NCBI GenBank assembly: GCA_033220425.1
Contig: CM065649.1
Location: 1 to 64,000 of the forward strand
DNA from: Lepraria neglecta
Lineage: Eukaryota; Ascomycota; Lecanoromycetes; Lecanorales; Stereocaulaceae
Direction of reading: 5' to 3'
Length of the DNA stretch: 64,000 nucleotides
Part shown: positions 47,470-60,480 of the stretch, piece after piece
Position numbering within the stretch: the stretch's first letter is position 1
Layout of the letters: each line of letters opens with the position of its first letter
The notes under the pieces: model-generated
The model's database searches: none
The model's input: the letters and a program-made list of their open reading frames with translations, nothing else
What the model was told of the DNA's origin: nothing
Position numbers and translations under genes: made by a program

Positions 47470-49080
47470 AGTACCCGCAGGTACCTATATCGCTACTATA
47501 CGTAGTAGAAGGTTTTCTATACTTACTCATCGATCTATCCGATCCAGATCTACCCTATTAGGGCCTATTGCGCGTTAATAGTTAGTATAAATAGTTAAAG
47601 AATCACCCCGATTAAACCTTCGCCAAGACCCTAGCGGCTATTCTTCGGAAGGGGGCAAAAATCGGGTATAGAGGTATAGATATCTAATATCTTAGTTAAA
47701 ACTACTAATTAGTATATATAGTACTAGATATATTAACTGCGGACCTTCAAAAACAGCTTCAGTATAACTAGTTAACTCTAGTAGACTATCAGACGGAGCC
47801 CCGGTACGTCTATTCGCCGCTAGGCTTAGTCCCGAAGCACGATAAGGGCTGGAGATGTATTTATAACCTCTCGTTTCTATACGGCAGCTTAGTCAATAAT
47901 AGTATACCTTATGATTAGGGTGCCTTAGAGTATATAACGTACGATAATACCGTAGATATACTGCTACAATAAGGTCTAGAGGCTTAATTCGTTAAGCGAG
48001 ACCTGAAAGACGCCTTTTATTATATTCTAGTAGCTACTTTAGACTAGTAGCTACTAGGTTTCTACTATAATGGTTTCTACTAGAAAGAACGCTATCTACC
48101 CTTTGGTTTATATATAGTACTATTCCTCTTTAACCTGTTTGCGAAGGCGGTTAACTAGATTATAACCGCAGTATTACTATAGGCTATAGTATTATACTAC
48201 TTAGACGATTTCTTCGCTATTCTAGTACTATAAGCTAACGCTATCGCATATAGCTATTAATTCGATCAAGTATATAACGAATTAGGCCTATTAGTTAACT
48301 ATTCAAAGGATACGAGAGGTATAAAAGCCGACTTTATAGGAATTGAATTCGATAGTATCCTTATATAGGTATAACTCCCTCTAGATAAGCTAGATAGGGT
48401 AAGAAATATAGTGCAAGGCCTCCTTAAAAGGCCTATAATCCTATATTCGGAACTTGAGTCAGTAGTCGGTTTTCTATTATTTACTACTAAAATTATAGTT
48501 CTAGGAAGGGCCTTCTTAAGGCGACTTTTTAACGTAATTCGGAGGCTAATAGCTATCCTATATATTACTGCAGCTATAAGGGCTAATCTACTATAGTAGT
48601 ATACCTTCCTAAAGGACTGGAATGGCCTTAAACTACTACGTCACGTTGTTAGTCGACTATTATAGTATATATAGACTGACGCCTCTAGGAGGCTTGGTAT
48701 AGGGGGCTACATTCTTAATCACCTAGCCTATTTATACTCGGTCTAGGACGTCTTTAGTATACCGGTCGCTATACGCTATTATTATAAAGATATATAATTC
48801 AAAGAAATGAAGGCTGTTCTTTACGCGATATAGCTATAGTTAGAATAACTCCGGGGATCAAAATTAACCCTTTATTGCGATAATAATACCTATATCTATA
48901 GGCTATATAAATCCTCGATCCGTAGACCAGCCATAGCCCTACTAAGGGATATAGCTATGCTTACGGCTAGATATAATATCTATTTGGTTCCGGAATGGAT
49001 CCTAATAGGAGCCAACCAACTGGCTAATAACCTCTCGCGATTCTAATATCGAAAAATCGCTGATAGATACCCTCAGCTAG
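47470..49080 (+). pseudogene. Decayed RT-RNase H of D2
   Basis: RT motifs of the DIRS/Ngaro type: SPLGLVPKHDKGWRCIYNLS (about 47809-47868), VKRDLKDAFYYI (about 47991-48026), YLPFGL, LFNLFAKAVN and the catalytic YLDDFF (48198-48215). RNase H follows at about 48640-49050 with an initial catalytic Asp in TDASRRLGIGGY (about 48674-48710), a CDNNTY motif (about 48880-48897) and a final NQLANNLSRF. TAG/TAA codons replace some Trp/Gln. Confidence 0.88.
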
Positions 49081-49249
49081 GTCACCTAGCTATATCCCCG
49101 CCGAGTCAGGGCGGGACCTACTATAATCGTAGTATAGTTAGACCGTACTGCCACGAGAAGCCGCTTGACTCCTATAGTAGGGGTTAGTAACAAAAACCCG
49201 AAAAACGTATACTATACTAACGCAGTTATATATTACCTATTATATACTT

Positions 49250-50110
49250 AGGGGGAGTATACCTCCCTTCCTAGCGATAGTAAACTTATTAGCTAGCTAG
49301 ATAGTAGATCTTAGTACGAAACGGGTCAAGGTAAAGATAGTTAAGGCCTACTTGATAGGCGTTAGATTAACGTATATGGATATAGGCTATAGGGGCCTCG
49401 TAGTATTTTATAACCTATAATTAGAACGTATAATAGCGGGTATACGACGCCTATAGGGCGAGGCCGGGACAAAAGAAAGACGTCCTATTACTAAGGATCT
49501 ACTACTATAGATCCTCCCTTGTTTTAACTAGTATAACGAGACTAGTTCAATATTATATACGGCATTTTACCTTGTATTCGCCGTATTCCTCTATATAGGG
49601 GAGTTTACCTATACTATAAAAGATTATAATAATTATAAATTCAGCTAGTAGTTCCTAACTCGTCACTCAGTAAGGCTATATAAGAACCATCTAGAGCTTA
49701 CCCTCCTAGTATTAAAAACGGACCCTTTCAGGCGGGGTATTACCCTTACTATCGCAGCTTCCGGTAATAGAGTATATATAGTTAAGGCGTTACACTATTT
49801 ATTCAAGTAGAAGACTATACTAAATAGTCCCCTCTTCTAGCTAGGAGGCTCTATATTCACAAGGGAGATTACTACAAGTTACCTTCGTTAAGTACTTATA
49901 TTACTCGGGGTAGAAGGTTATTATTCAGGACACTCCTTCCGCAGGGGGGCCGCTACCTCTATATAAGAGGTAGGCCTTAGTAACGAAGAAATCCAGCTAC
50001 TAGGGCGATAGAAGTCGGACTCCTATCGTCTATATATAGTTACTTATCCTGAGCGAATACTTATAGTATTATATTAGTACCAGTAGCGCTAGTGCTAGTA
50101 ATACTCGCTA
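49250..50110 (+). pseudogene. Decayed tyrosine recombinase of D2
   Basis: C-terminal catalytic half shows SGHSFRRGAAT (about 49924-49956), supplying His-x-x-Arg, and LLGR*KSDSYRLYI (about 49998-50040), where the final Tyr is the expected nucleophile. The stop is where Trp is expected. This is the integrase of DIRS-order elements. It ends just before the B1 repeat. Confidence 0.88.
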
Positions 50111-50171
50111 GGAGCTACCCTGCGAGGCCTTCCTCGGAAACCCTCTACGGGGGTATTATTTGGGTGTTGTT

Positions 50172-50687
50172 TGGGAGTTTTCTAGCGCTGGGGCACCTGT
50201 TATAGCCTTTCTAGGCCTACTAGCCCTAGTGTTAGACCGCCTAAGCATCTATTTATATATCTACTTGTGCCGGTATATATAGCTTCAGGAGTGAGAACAC
50301 TAATTGCTATAGTAGGACTATAGGTTAGTATGTCTTATAATCAGATACGGTTTTAGCTATACGCTATAACTATAGGCTATAGCGAGAGATCCGTACTTTC
50401 TGAGAGCACTATTTATATAAGTATCCTACCAGTAGTTAGCTCTTTAGTCGAGTTCATCTCTTTTAGAGCTATAGTAGTTCTTTCCCGCCTACCCGCACCT
50501 TATATATAGCCTATATATAGCCTATCTATACTCCAGGTCTATACCGCCTAGGTATGGGAGTTTTCTAGTACTGGGGCACCTGTTGTAGCCTTTCTAGACC
50601 TGCTAGCCCTGGCGTTAGACCGCCCAAGCATCTATTTACATATCCACTTGTGCCGGTATATATAGCTTCAGGAGTGAGAATACTAAT
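50172..50687 (+). repeat. B1-A2-B2 terminal repeat block of D2
   Basis: B1 50172-50304 and B2 50555-50687 are 133-bp direct repeats (TGGGAGTTTTCTAG to GAGAAYACTAAT). A2 (50305-50483) abuts B1 directly, so the B1/A2 boundary reproduces the junction expected of a circular intermediate. The 71-bp spacer contains TATATATAGCC repeats. Confidence 0.9.
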
Positions 50688-51250
50688 TAGTTTTAAATAT
50701 ACGCGACTAAGATAGGCTAGGATAATAATATACTAATAATAATATATTATTATAGCCTTAAAGATAATATTAAAGACGAGCTTATAAGATTCGGAGGAGT
50801 AATTAATACTCTAGATAGACTTATTAAAAATACGATCGAAATTAATAATAAGCTATTCGAATAATCTATAGAGAAGCGGTATAACGGAGGAGTTAGCGGA
50901 ACCCGGTATAAGGGATTCTTCTTAAAAACAAAGAATTACTAATAGGACTATAGGGAATATAATACTTACCGTAGCACGGTACTAATAGAGATTAACTTTA
51001 TATAGATAGGAAAGAAGAAAGGAAACTTTAAAGGGAAAAAGTAGTATAGGGGAAAGAAAGTAATTACTTACTATAGCTATAGTAGACTAGGCTATATAGC
51101 TAGAGACTATAGGTCGAAGAATATAGTATATCGACTATAGATTAACGCAATAGAAGGAGGACCTCTAGATAATAAGGAAAACTCTAAAGAAACATAGTAA
51201 CCCTATAATAAAGAAGAATTCAGTTAGGATTTAGAAGATAATACCTTCGA
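50688..51250 (+). pseudogene. E gag, 3' part
   Basis: Resumes with TAGTTTTAAATATACGCG. Zinc knuckle near 51066-51105, Cys codons altered to Tyr/Ser. Followed by an acidic linker to about 51960. Confidence 0.75.
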
Positions 51251-51959
51251 ATCGGAATTTAATAAAGAAGTATAGAGGTATTACTATAGGGATAGTAATA
51301 GATCTTAATAGTATAAGACGGATTAGGAACAGCGGAAAGCTAGTCTAAAGAGACTAGCGTCGATACCCGAACCTAGATCTACTATATCCTAAGTAGAAGG
51401 AAAATTACTAGAAATTAAGGAACCTTAATCGGATAAAGATAAATATAAACTCTTCGATAAAATCGAAAGTAAGGTATAAGGTATACTAAACGAGTAATTA
51501 TCTATAAAACCCGGATAGGAAGAACCTATATAAGACTATCGATATAATAGGGAATATTAGTAATATAGTAAAGTTCTATATACTAAATATATATTACCCG
51601 ATTACTTACTATATAGGGAAGAGAGGGGCCGAATAGTAAAAGAGTATACGGTACCTTTATTAAAGAGAACCCCTTATAGAGAAACCTAGTAGTATAAGTA
51701 TAAGGAAGATAGATATTAAAAGTATCTTACGAGTAAGAGGAAGTATTACTACTTCCTATACTTTATAGATAAGTAGGAAAAAGAAAGGAATAACTTACTC
51801 AAGGTCTTTAAGGAAGGAGCTTATAACTAAGTACTATAGTATAGCTACCTATATAATAAATACACTCTATATAAGGCGATAAAGGAAATATATAGATTCC
51901 TACTATCACAGGGAAAAGAGTAATCCCTTATACTATAGGGAAGTATAAGGAGATTAATA

Positions 51960-54900
51960 CGTTATTCCCTAAACAACAATTATATTCCGCTTAGTATTAT
52001 ACTTATATTATTATACTAGTAAATATTAATAGATAACGGACTATAGCGATAGTAGATAGCGGAGCTATAGGAAATTTTATCTCAAGGAACTTAGTAGACT
52101 TAAGCGGCCTACCGACCCGAAAGAAGAAATTATCCTATAAACTTCGCCTGGCCGATAGGTTAGTATTCTTAATAGGAAAAGTAGAGGAGGAAACTCGCTC
52201 TCTACTAGTAATAATTTAGTAATACTATAAGGAGATTATATTCGATATAGTTAGGATAGCTACTTATAATATTATTTTAGGAATACCTTAGTTAAATAAA
52301 TATAACCTAGAAATCAACTAGAAGATAAAAGTACTTAAATTCGGATAATCTAGAAATATTACTAGTATTAGGCCTATTAGTTAATAGTAGATAATAATAG
52401 ATAAGAGAAAGAACCGAAGACTAGTTAAAGTATATATTACTTTATTCTTAAATAATAAGAGTAACTTCTAAGAGAGAAGGCTTAACTCCTTAGTTACTAG
52501 TAAAGGTTAGTAGGATACTAAAGAGAGAGCTATTAAAGGGAAAGACGAACCTTCTATAATCCCTTAGGAATATAAGTAGTAGGTATACCTATTTAAGGAA
52601 GAGACAAGTATAAAAGCGTTACCTAAGTATTAACTATAGGATTATAAGATCGAACTCGAACCTAGTAAGGCGCCGATATTTAGACCTATCTATATATTAT
52701 CGGAAAAGGAACTTACTATACTTCGTAGGTATATTAATAAGAACCTTAAGAAAGGATTTATTCGGGAATCTAAATTACTAGTAGGTTATCCTATCCTCTT
52801 CGCACTAAAGAAGGATAGAAGTCTACGGCTATATATTAACTATCGAAAGTTGAACGATATTACTATTAAGAATTGTTACCCTTTGCCAAATATTAGCGAG
52901 CTATAGGATCGGCTTAGCAAGGCAAAGATATTCACGAAACTAGACCTTAGGGGCGTATATAATCTAATCTAGATAAAAGAAGGCGAAGAATAGAAAACTG
53001 CCTTCTAGACTAGATATAGCTACTATAAGTATCTAGTAATACCGTTTAGACTCACTAACGCACTAGTAACCTGCTAAGTACTTATTAATAACGTTATACA
53101 AGTATACTTAGATCGAATAGTAATAGTATACCTCGATAATATCTTGATTTACTCTAAGAATAAGGAAGAATATATTAAGTATATATAGGACGTTATCGAA
53201 TACCTATTATAAGCGAGACTTCTCCTTAAACCGGAAAAGTGCAAGTTTTATAGGGACTCTATTAAGTTCCTAGGATTTATAGTTAGTATAAAAGGTATTA
53301 GTATAAGCCTAGAAAAGATCAAAGCTATAGCGGAATAGCCTATACCATAAGATATCAAAGTAGTACAAAGTTTCTTAGGATTTACTAACTTTAATAGGAA
53401 GTTTATCGAGGGCTACTTAAAGAAAGTACTTCTACTTATAGATATTACTAGAAAAGATATCGGATTTATATAGGGGCACGAATAATAGAAGTCATTTAAT
53501 ATATTAAAGAAAGTAGATATAGATCCTCTAGTACTCTATACCTTTTAAGCTAACGAACCGGCTTATATTAAAATAGATACCTCGGATCTTATAATAGGAG
53601 TATATCTTTATCAAATAAAAGACTAAAAGTAGTATCTAGTTACCTACTTTTTATAGAAGATATTAGTAGTAGAATAAAACTACGATATATACAATAAAGA
53701 ACTATTTACTATAGTATATATACTTCAAAATTAGAGAGTATACACGGAAAGCTACTCGGATTTAACCATCTTTATAGATTATAAGAATCTTCTTAACTTT
53801 ATAATAATAAAGGAGCTAAATAGAAGATAAGTTAGATAGTTAGAACTATTTAGATAATATAAGTTTAAGATAACCTATACCCTAGGAAAAGAAAATGGTC
53901 GAGTAGATATACTTAGCAGGCGATTAGACTATATAGAAGAGAAGAATATTATAGAACGACTAATCCTAAAACAAGAAGCCGACGGATTATTAGTACTATA
54001 CCAGGTATTAGCAATAACCCTTTATATATTAGGACCTAACACGACTAATAGGATCGTAAAGGCCTATAATAACGATACATTTGTAATAGAGCTACGAAAG
54101 GATTAATAAGATTTAGTATTACTTAAATATTAGGATAAGACTTACTTGCCCGATATATACGTTAAAGAAGTAATTAGGGATTACTACGATAACCCTTTAC
54201 AAGGTCACCCTAGAGTATCTAAAACTATAGAACTTCTAGGAAGAGGATACGCAGCGCCGAAACTTTAGATATGCGTCAAATAATATATTAAGGAATATAT
54301 CCAATACTAGTAGAATAAAGCGGCACGATATACTAAGTACGGGCAAATTTAGTTTGCGCCTATACCGAAGTTACTATAGGATAATATCACAATAGACTTT
54401 ATAGTTAAATTACTACCCTCGAAGGATCTAGCTATATAAGATACCTTCGACTCAATTATAGTTATTATTAATAAACTTATAAAGTATATAATTATAATAC
54501 TATTCAAGGAGATATATAAAGTAGACTAGTTAGCCTTTATACTACTCGACAAGCTAATAAGGGATTATAGTATACCTAAATCGATAATATCCGATAGAGA
54601 TAAGTTATTCACTTCTAACTACTAGAGAATACTAATTATAGTAATTGGAACTAAACTTCGAATATTAATAGTATACTATCTATAGACTAATAGATAGATA
54701 GAGCGCGCAAACTAGATAATAGAAGTATACCTAAGATATTATATAAACTAAAAACAAGATAATTAGGTTTTACTACTTCTAATAGTATAACTAGTATATA
54801 ACGATAAAAGGTTAGATATAATAGGCCTAATACTATTCTTTACTAACTACGAAAAGAATATAAATATATTTCTATAACCTAGGGAAGGACCTAATATAGA

Positions 54901-55430
54901 AAAAGCCTTAGTTAAGGTAGAGGAGCTAAAAAAATTATATAAGGATATATAAAAGATAATTAAAAGCTCGAATAATAAATTAAAGGAGCGTATTAATAAT
55001 AAAAGAAAGAATATTCCTCAGCTTAAAGAGGGGGATAAATTATACCTCCTAATAAAAAATATAAAGATAACGAGACTAAGTAAGAAACTAGATTATATTA
55101 AGGTCGGACTATTCTTGATTAAGAAGGTAAAAGGGGCCGTTAACTATAAACTCAAGCTTCTACCTGACGCCAAAGTATATCCGGTATTCTATATCTTACT
55201 TCTAGAGCCAGCGAACTCTAATATACTACTCTAAGAAATATTTTACTATAATATTAAGGAAGAAATAGAGTATAAGGTCGAGAGGATCCTAGATAGAAGA
55301 AATTAGTTCTATCTAGTTAAATAGAAAGGGTATAACGAAACGGAAAGTACCTAGGAACCTCTTAGGAACCTTGCGGGGAATTATAGTAAACGCCTATAAG
55401 AGTTTTATCGGAGATAAGAGAAGACCAGTC
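51960..55430 (+). pseudogene. Decayed pol of E
   Basis: Protease about 52025-52080, RT about 52690-53200 (YLDN-type motif near 53128-53142), RNase H about 53560-53940, integrase about 54180-54900, chromodomain about 55250-55430. Collinear with A1 and F; stops at Trp/Gln codons throughout. Confidence 0.88.
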
Positions 55431-55439
55431 GAAACTCTC

Positions 55440-56484
55440 GGGGACTTCTATCCCGTCGGGGAGATCGAACTACTTAGACAAGACGTTGAATATCAAGTTA
55501 TCTAGAGACTTAGGAGCGATACGTTAGTCCTCCTCTAATTCCTTTATATTCTATAGCTCTCGGTCTACTATATTCTTCTTCTCTTTCTTAACAGAGTTTA
55601 ACTATACCTAAAGGCGTACTAATTTTATAAGCGTATCAGTAATTTCCTCGCGTAATTCGTTACGCCGTTTTTTAACACGACGTATTTTAAGGGTATAGCC
55701 CGGAAAGATATGGGATATCCCATAGGATATCCCAAGGGTTGGGTATGGGATTCCGGTATGGGATGGGATTAGAAGATCCTAAATCCCATATCTTTTAGGA
55801 GATATGGGATGGGATCTCAATGGGATATCCCACGGTATGGGATATTGGTGGGATTATCTAATAGTACGGGATATTTTCGGGATATCCCAGTGGCGGATAA
55901 GATAAGACCTATACTTGGAATTTCTAGTCATCATTCTAGTCATCAAAACTTCAAATATTTTTTTGAATATTCTATAATTCTATATTTCCTACTAGAATAT
56001 CCTATATTATAGAATATTCAAAAAAAAATTTGAAGTTTTGATGACTAGAATGATGACTAGAAATTCCAAGTATAGGTCTTATCTTATCCGCCACTGGGAT
56101 ATCCCGAAAATATCCCGTACTATTAGATAATCCCACCAATATCCCATACCGTGGGATATCCCATTGAGATCCCATACCTCCCACTAATGGTATGGGATTT
56201 CAGACCTTGATACTATACTATACCCCGGGATGGGTAAGAGAGCCAATATCCCATACCATCCCATATCTTTCCGGGCCATATTTAAGGGGCGACACCACAA
56301 GGTTACACTTCCGGCTACCAGCGATATAACTCGAATATCTATCGGAATCAGCACCTATAAGGTACTGTTTACTACCGGCAACGTATTAGGAATAGGGTCG
56401 TATAACAAGGTTAGAAAGTTTACTGGCCAGCTCCTTCGAACGGATAGCTAGGTTAGACGATTATTTAGTATATATAGGTGGTAT
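55440..56484 (-). pseudogene. Antisense Zn2Cys6 ORF of E, split by a MITE
   Basis: The same antisense frame as in the other chromoviruses, starting near 56484 (Met codon now ATA). The MITE at 55694-56280 interrupts it just after the cysteine cluster (56280-56400), at the sequence encoding SPLEI. The rest lies at about 55685-55440. Confidence 0.6.
55694..56280. mobile_element. Palindromic hAT-like MITE (foldback element)
   Basis: 587 bp with 8-bp target duplication TTTAAGGG (55686-55693 and 56281-56288). Terminal inverted repeats start TATRGCCCGGAAAGATATGG. Inside lie near-perfect 170-bp inverted arms, 55809-55978 and 56006-56175, around a 27-bp loop; the two arms encode the same peptide in opposite directions. 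TGGGATATCCCA palindromes recur. An 8-bp duplication and short TIRs suggest mobilisation by a hAT transposase. No transposase is encoded. The arms show almost no RIP, unlike the surrounding element. Confidence 0.88.
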
Positions 56485-56532
56485 GAAGGATAGATGGTTT
56501 CTCGGGACGAGAAATCTGGAGGAGGGGGCTAG

Positions 56533-56942
56533 TATTAGAACTAGAAGGTTCTAACAGGACTGTCGCGAAGGACTTATAACTTCGGATAGGATAGGTAGGT
56601 AAAGCGATAATCGCAATGATCGTAGTACAAGTAATACTATTAAGAATAATAATCGTAATGATCGTAGTGCGAGCAAAGCTATTAGGAAGCTTGGCGGGGT
56701 TTTCTATATCTATATATATAGGGCTTTGCCCATTGTTTGGAATAGTATATTCAACTTGGTTAATCTTCCTGGTACTCCTTGCACTATACTTTACTAGTTA
56801 TTAATATAGAACGTATTAACTACCTACTATAACGAAGACTGCTATTCTACCTGAGTGACTCCTCTCCTACAGAAGCATAAGACACACGAATCCATACGTA
56901 GCTATCGCACCATTAGGTATATAACCACCGTGGGTCGTAACA
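56533..56942 (+). repeat. 3' LTR of E
   Basis: 410 bp, TATTAGAACTAG (TG to TA) to intact GTAACA, followed by AAAGG. The polypurine-rich GGAGGAGGGGGCTAG is immediately upstream. Confidence 0.92.
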
Positions 56943-56947
56943 AAAGG

Positions 56948-59900
56948 TAGGGTTCCTACTCCTATAAGCGGGAAAAGAGTAATCCCTTATAGCAGGGGTA
57001 GCTGTAAGGAGATCAATATATTAACCCCCAAATAATATCTATGTTCCGCGCAATACGATATATATATAAAGATACCGGTAATCGTTAATAGGCAGCGGAC
57101 CGTTGCGATAATAGACTCTAGAGCTACTAGAAACTTTATCTCACGAGATCTGGTACGGATAACTAGAATACTAACTCGAAAGAAGTTGTAGTAGTATGAC
57201 CTCTAGATGGCTAATAGGTTAATACTATTAACAGGAAAGGTAAACGAAGAGATACTTTCGTTACCTATTATAATTCAGCGCTACTATAAGGAGATTACCT
57301 TTAATGTTATTAGGATAGCTACCTATTATATAATTTTAGGAATACCTTGGTTAAAGAAGTATAACCTAATAATTAATTAGGCTCGAGGAGTACTCAAGAT
57401 AGATTAATCCGGTAATATTACTAGGATTATACCTATATATTAGCAGCGTTTAATAGTAGATAAGAAGTCGAACTGAAGACCGGTCAAGGTATATATTACC
57501 TTAGCTTTATATAAGGACGGTACTAAAAGGTAGTCTAACTCTATAGTTACTAGTAAAGGTTAGTAGGATAATAAAGTAAGAGTTAAGGGAGGAACTAATA
57601 TACTCTCTATCCCTCAGGAATATAGTAAATAGGTATACTTATTCGAGGAAGAGACGAATATAGAAGTATTACCTAGGTACTAGCTATAGGATTATAAGAT
57701 TAAACTCGAACCTAGTAAACAGCCGATATTTAGACCTATTTATATATTATTAGAAAAGGAACTTAAGGTACTTCGCGGGTATATTAACGAGAACCTTAAA
57801 AAGGTATTTATTCAGGAATCCAAATTACTAGTAGGTTACCCGATCCTCTTTATACTAAAGAAGGACGGAAGCCTAAGACTATACGTCGACTATCGAAAGT
57901 TAAACGATATTACTATTAAAAATAGATATCTATTACTAAATATAGGAGAGCTATAGGATCGGCTCGGCAAAGCAAAGATATTTACTAAACTAGATCTTAG
58001 AGGCATATATAACTTAATTTAGATAAAAGAAGGCGAAGAATAGAAAACTACCTTCCGAATAAGATATAGCTATTATAAGTATTTAGTAATACCGTTTAGA
58101 CTTACTAACGTACCAGTAACCTGCTAAGTACTTATTAATAATATTATACGAGTATACTTAGATTGAACAGCGATAGCGTACCTTAATAATATACTAATTT
58201 ATTCTAAGAACAAGAAAGAGTATATTAAGTATATACAGGATATCCTTAGATATCTATTATAAGCGAAACTTCTTCTTAAACTAGAAAAGTACGAATTTTA
58301 TCGAGAGTCGGTAGAATTTCTAGGATTTATAGTTAGTATAAAAGGTATTAGTATAAGCCTAGAAAAGATCAAGGCTATCGCTAAATAGCCTATACTACAG
58401 GATATCAAAGTAGTACAAAGTTTCTTAGGATTCGCTAACTTTAACAGGAAGTTTATAGAGGGCTACTTAAAGAAAGTACTACCTCTAATAGATATTACGA
58501 AGAAGGATATCGGATTTATATAGGGAAAAGACTAATAGAAATCATTCGATACATTGAAGAAAGTATATACGGATCTACTAGTACTCTATACCTTTCAGGC
58601 CAACGAATCGGCCTGTATTAAAATAGATACCTCGGATCTTGCGATTAGAGTATACCTATATTAAATAAAAGACTAAAAGTAGTATCTAGTTACCTACTAT
58701 TTAAGGAAGATATTAGTAGTAGAATAGAACTATAATATATACGACAAGGAACTACTTGCTGTAGTTTATATACTTTAGAACTAGTGAGTATACGCGGAGA
58801 GCTACTCGGATCTAACTATCTTTACGGATTATAAGAATCTTCTTAACTTTATAATAATAAAGGAGCTAAATAGAAGATAAGTTTAATAGTTAGAACTATT
58901 AGGTTAATATAAATTTAAGATAACCTATACCCTAGGAAAGGATAATAGTCGAGTAGATACCCTTAGTAGGCAATTAGACTATATAGAAGAGAAGAATATT
59001 ATAGAGCGACTAATCCTAAAGAAAGAAGCGGACGGATTATTAGTACTATACTAGGTATTAGCTATAACCCTTCGTATAACGGGACCTAATATAACTAATA
59101 GGATCGTAAAGGCCTACAAAAACGATCTATTCGCAATAACCCTAAGGAAGGATTAGCTAGATACTATATTACTTAAATACCAGGAGAAGACTTATCTACC
59201 TGAATAATATACCGAAGAAGTAATCAGGGATTACTATAACGACCCTTTACAAGGTTACCTAAGGGTATCTAAAATAATAGAACTCCTAGGACGAGGATAC
59301 GCGGCGCCGAAGCTTCGGACACGCGTTAAACAATATATTAAAGGATATATCCAGTACCAGCAAAACAAGGCGGTATGATATACTAAGTATAGGTAAATAT
59401 AATTTACTCCTATACTAGAGTTACTATAGGATAATATTATAATAGACTTTATAGTCAAGCTACTACCTTCGAAAGATCCAGCTATATAGGATACCTTCGA
59501 CTTAATTATAGTTATTATAGATAAACTTATAAAGTATATAATTATAATACCTTTTAAAGAAATGTATAAGGCGAATTAGTTAGCCTTTATACTACTCGAC
59601 AAGCTAATAAGGGATTATAGTATACCAAAGTCGATAATATCCGATAGGGACAAGTTATTTACTTCTAACTACTAGAAAACGCTAATAGTAGCAATTAGAA
59701 CTAAACTTCGGATATTAATAGCGTATTACCTATAGACTAATAGATAAATAGAACGTGCAAATCAAACGATAGAAGTATACTTAAGATATTATATAAACTA
59801 GAAATAGGATAACTAGGTTTTACTACTTCCGATAGTATAACTAGCGTATAATAATAAAAGGTTAGATATAACGGGACTAACCCTATTTTTTACTAACTAC

Positions 59901-60480
59901 GAAAAGAATATAAATATATTTCTAGATCTAAGGAAAGGACCTAATATAGAAAAAGCCTTAGTTAAGGTAGAAGAGCTAAAAGATTTATATAAGGATATAT
60001 AAAGATCTATTAAGAGCTTAAATAGTAAGTTAAAGGAATAAGTTAATAAGAAAAGAAAGAATATTCCTTAGCTAAAAGAGGGGGATAAAGTATACCTCCT
60101 AATAAAAAATATAAGAATAATAAGGCTAAGTAAGAAACTAGATTATATTAAGGTCGGACTATTCTTAATTAAATAAGTAAAAGGATCGGTCAACTATAAA
60201 CTTTAATTACTACCTGACGCCAAGGTATATCCGGTATTCTATATCTTACTCTTAGAGCTAGTAGACCCTAATATACCCTTATAGGAAATATTTTATTATA
60301 ATATTAAAGAAGAAATAGAGTATAAGGTTAAGAGGATCCTAGATAGGAGAAATTAGTTCTACCTGGTTAAATAGAAAGGGTATAATGAAACGGAAAATAC
60401 CTAGGAGCCTCTTAGGAACCTTGCGGGGAACTGTAGGGAACGTCTATAAGAGTTCTATTAGAAACGAGAGAAGACCAGTC
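56948..60480 (+). pseudogene. Decayed pol of B2
   Basis: Continues B2 after E. Protease VAIIDSRATRNFISR at about 57101-57145 has Arg in place of the catalytic-motif Gly, as in B1. RT about 57750-58260 with YLNN in place of YLDD (about 58179-58190), RNase H about 58600-58990, integrase about 59200-59850, chromodomain about 60310-60470. Confidence 0.88.

Larger units (their letters stand above)
46116..50687 (+). mobile_element. Element D2: Ngaro/PAT-like tyrosine-recombinase retroelement
   Basis: 4572 bp with the terminal organisation A1 (46116-46294) - coding region - B1 (50172-50304) - A2 (50305-50483) - 71-bp spacer - B2 (50555-50687). A repeats are 179 bp and B repeats 133 bp. This is the split direct repeat layout of Ngaro/PAT elements of the DIRS order. 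Comparison with A1 and F gag shows that the flanks CAACT and TAGTTTT rejoin exactly to the uninterrupted sequence, so no target site was duplicated, as expected for tyrosine-recombinase integration. Coding order is Gag-like, RT, RNase H, tyrosine recombinase. Confidence 0.92.
45238..56942 (+). mobile_element. Full-length chromovirus E (family A), carrying two insertions
   Basis: Target duplication AAAGG (45233-45237 and 56943-56947) between gag and protease of B2. LTRs are 410 bp each. It is interrupted by D2 (46116-50687) in gag and by the palindromic MITE (55694-56280) downstream of the chromodomain. Without these it is about 6.54 kb, equal to F. Order: gag, PR, RT, RH, IN, chromodomain, antisense frame. 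Confidence 0.95.

Noticed and set aside
49250-50110. Starship captain or Crypton tyrosine recombinase
   Set aside because: The recombinase is directly downstream of RT and RNase H and within split direct repeats, which identifies a DIRS-order retroelement.
55809-56184. Two identical small peptides on opposite strands
   Set aside because: They are the two arms of the MITE palindrome, read from either side; the shared peptide follows from the inverted repeat and is not evidence of coding.
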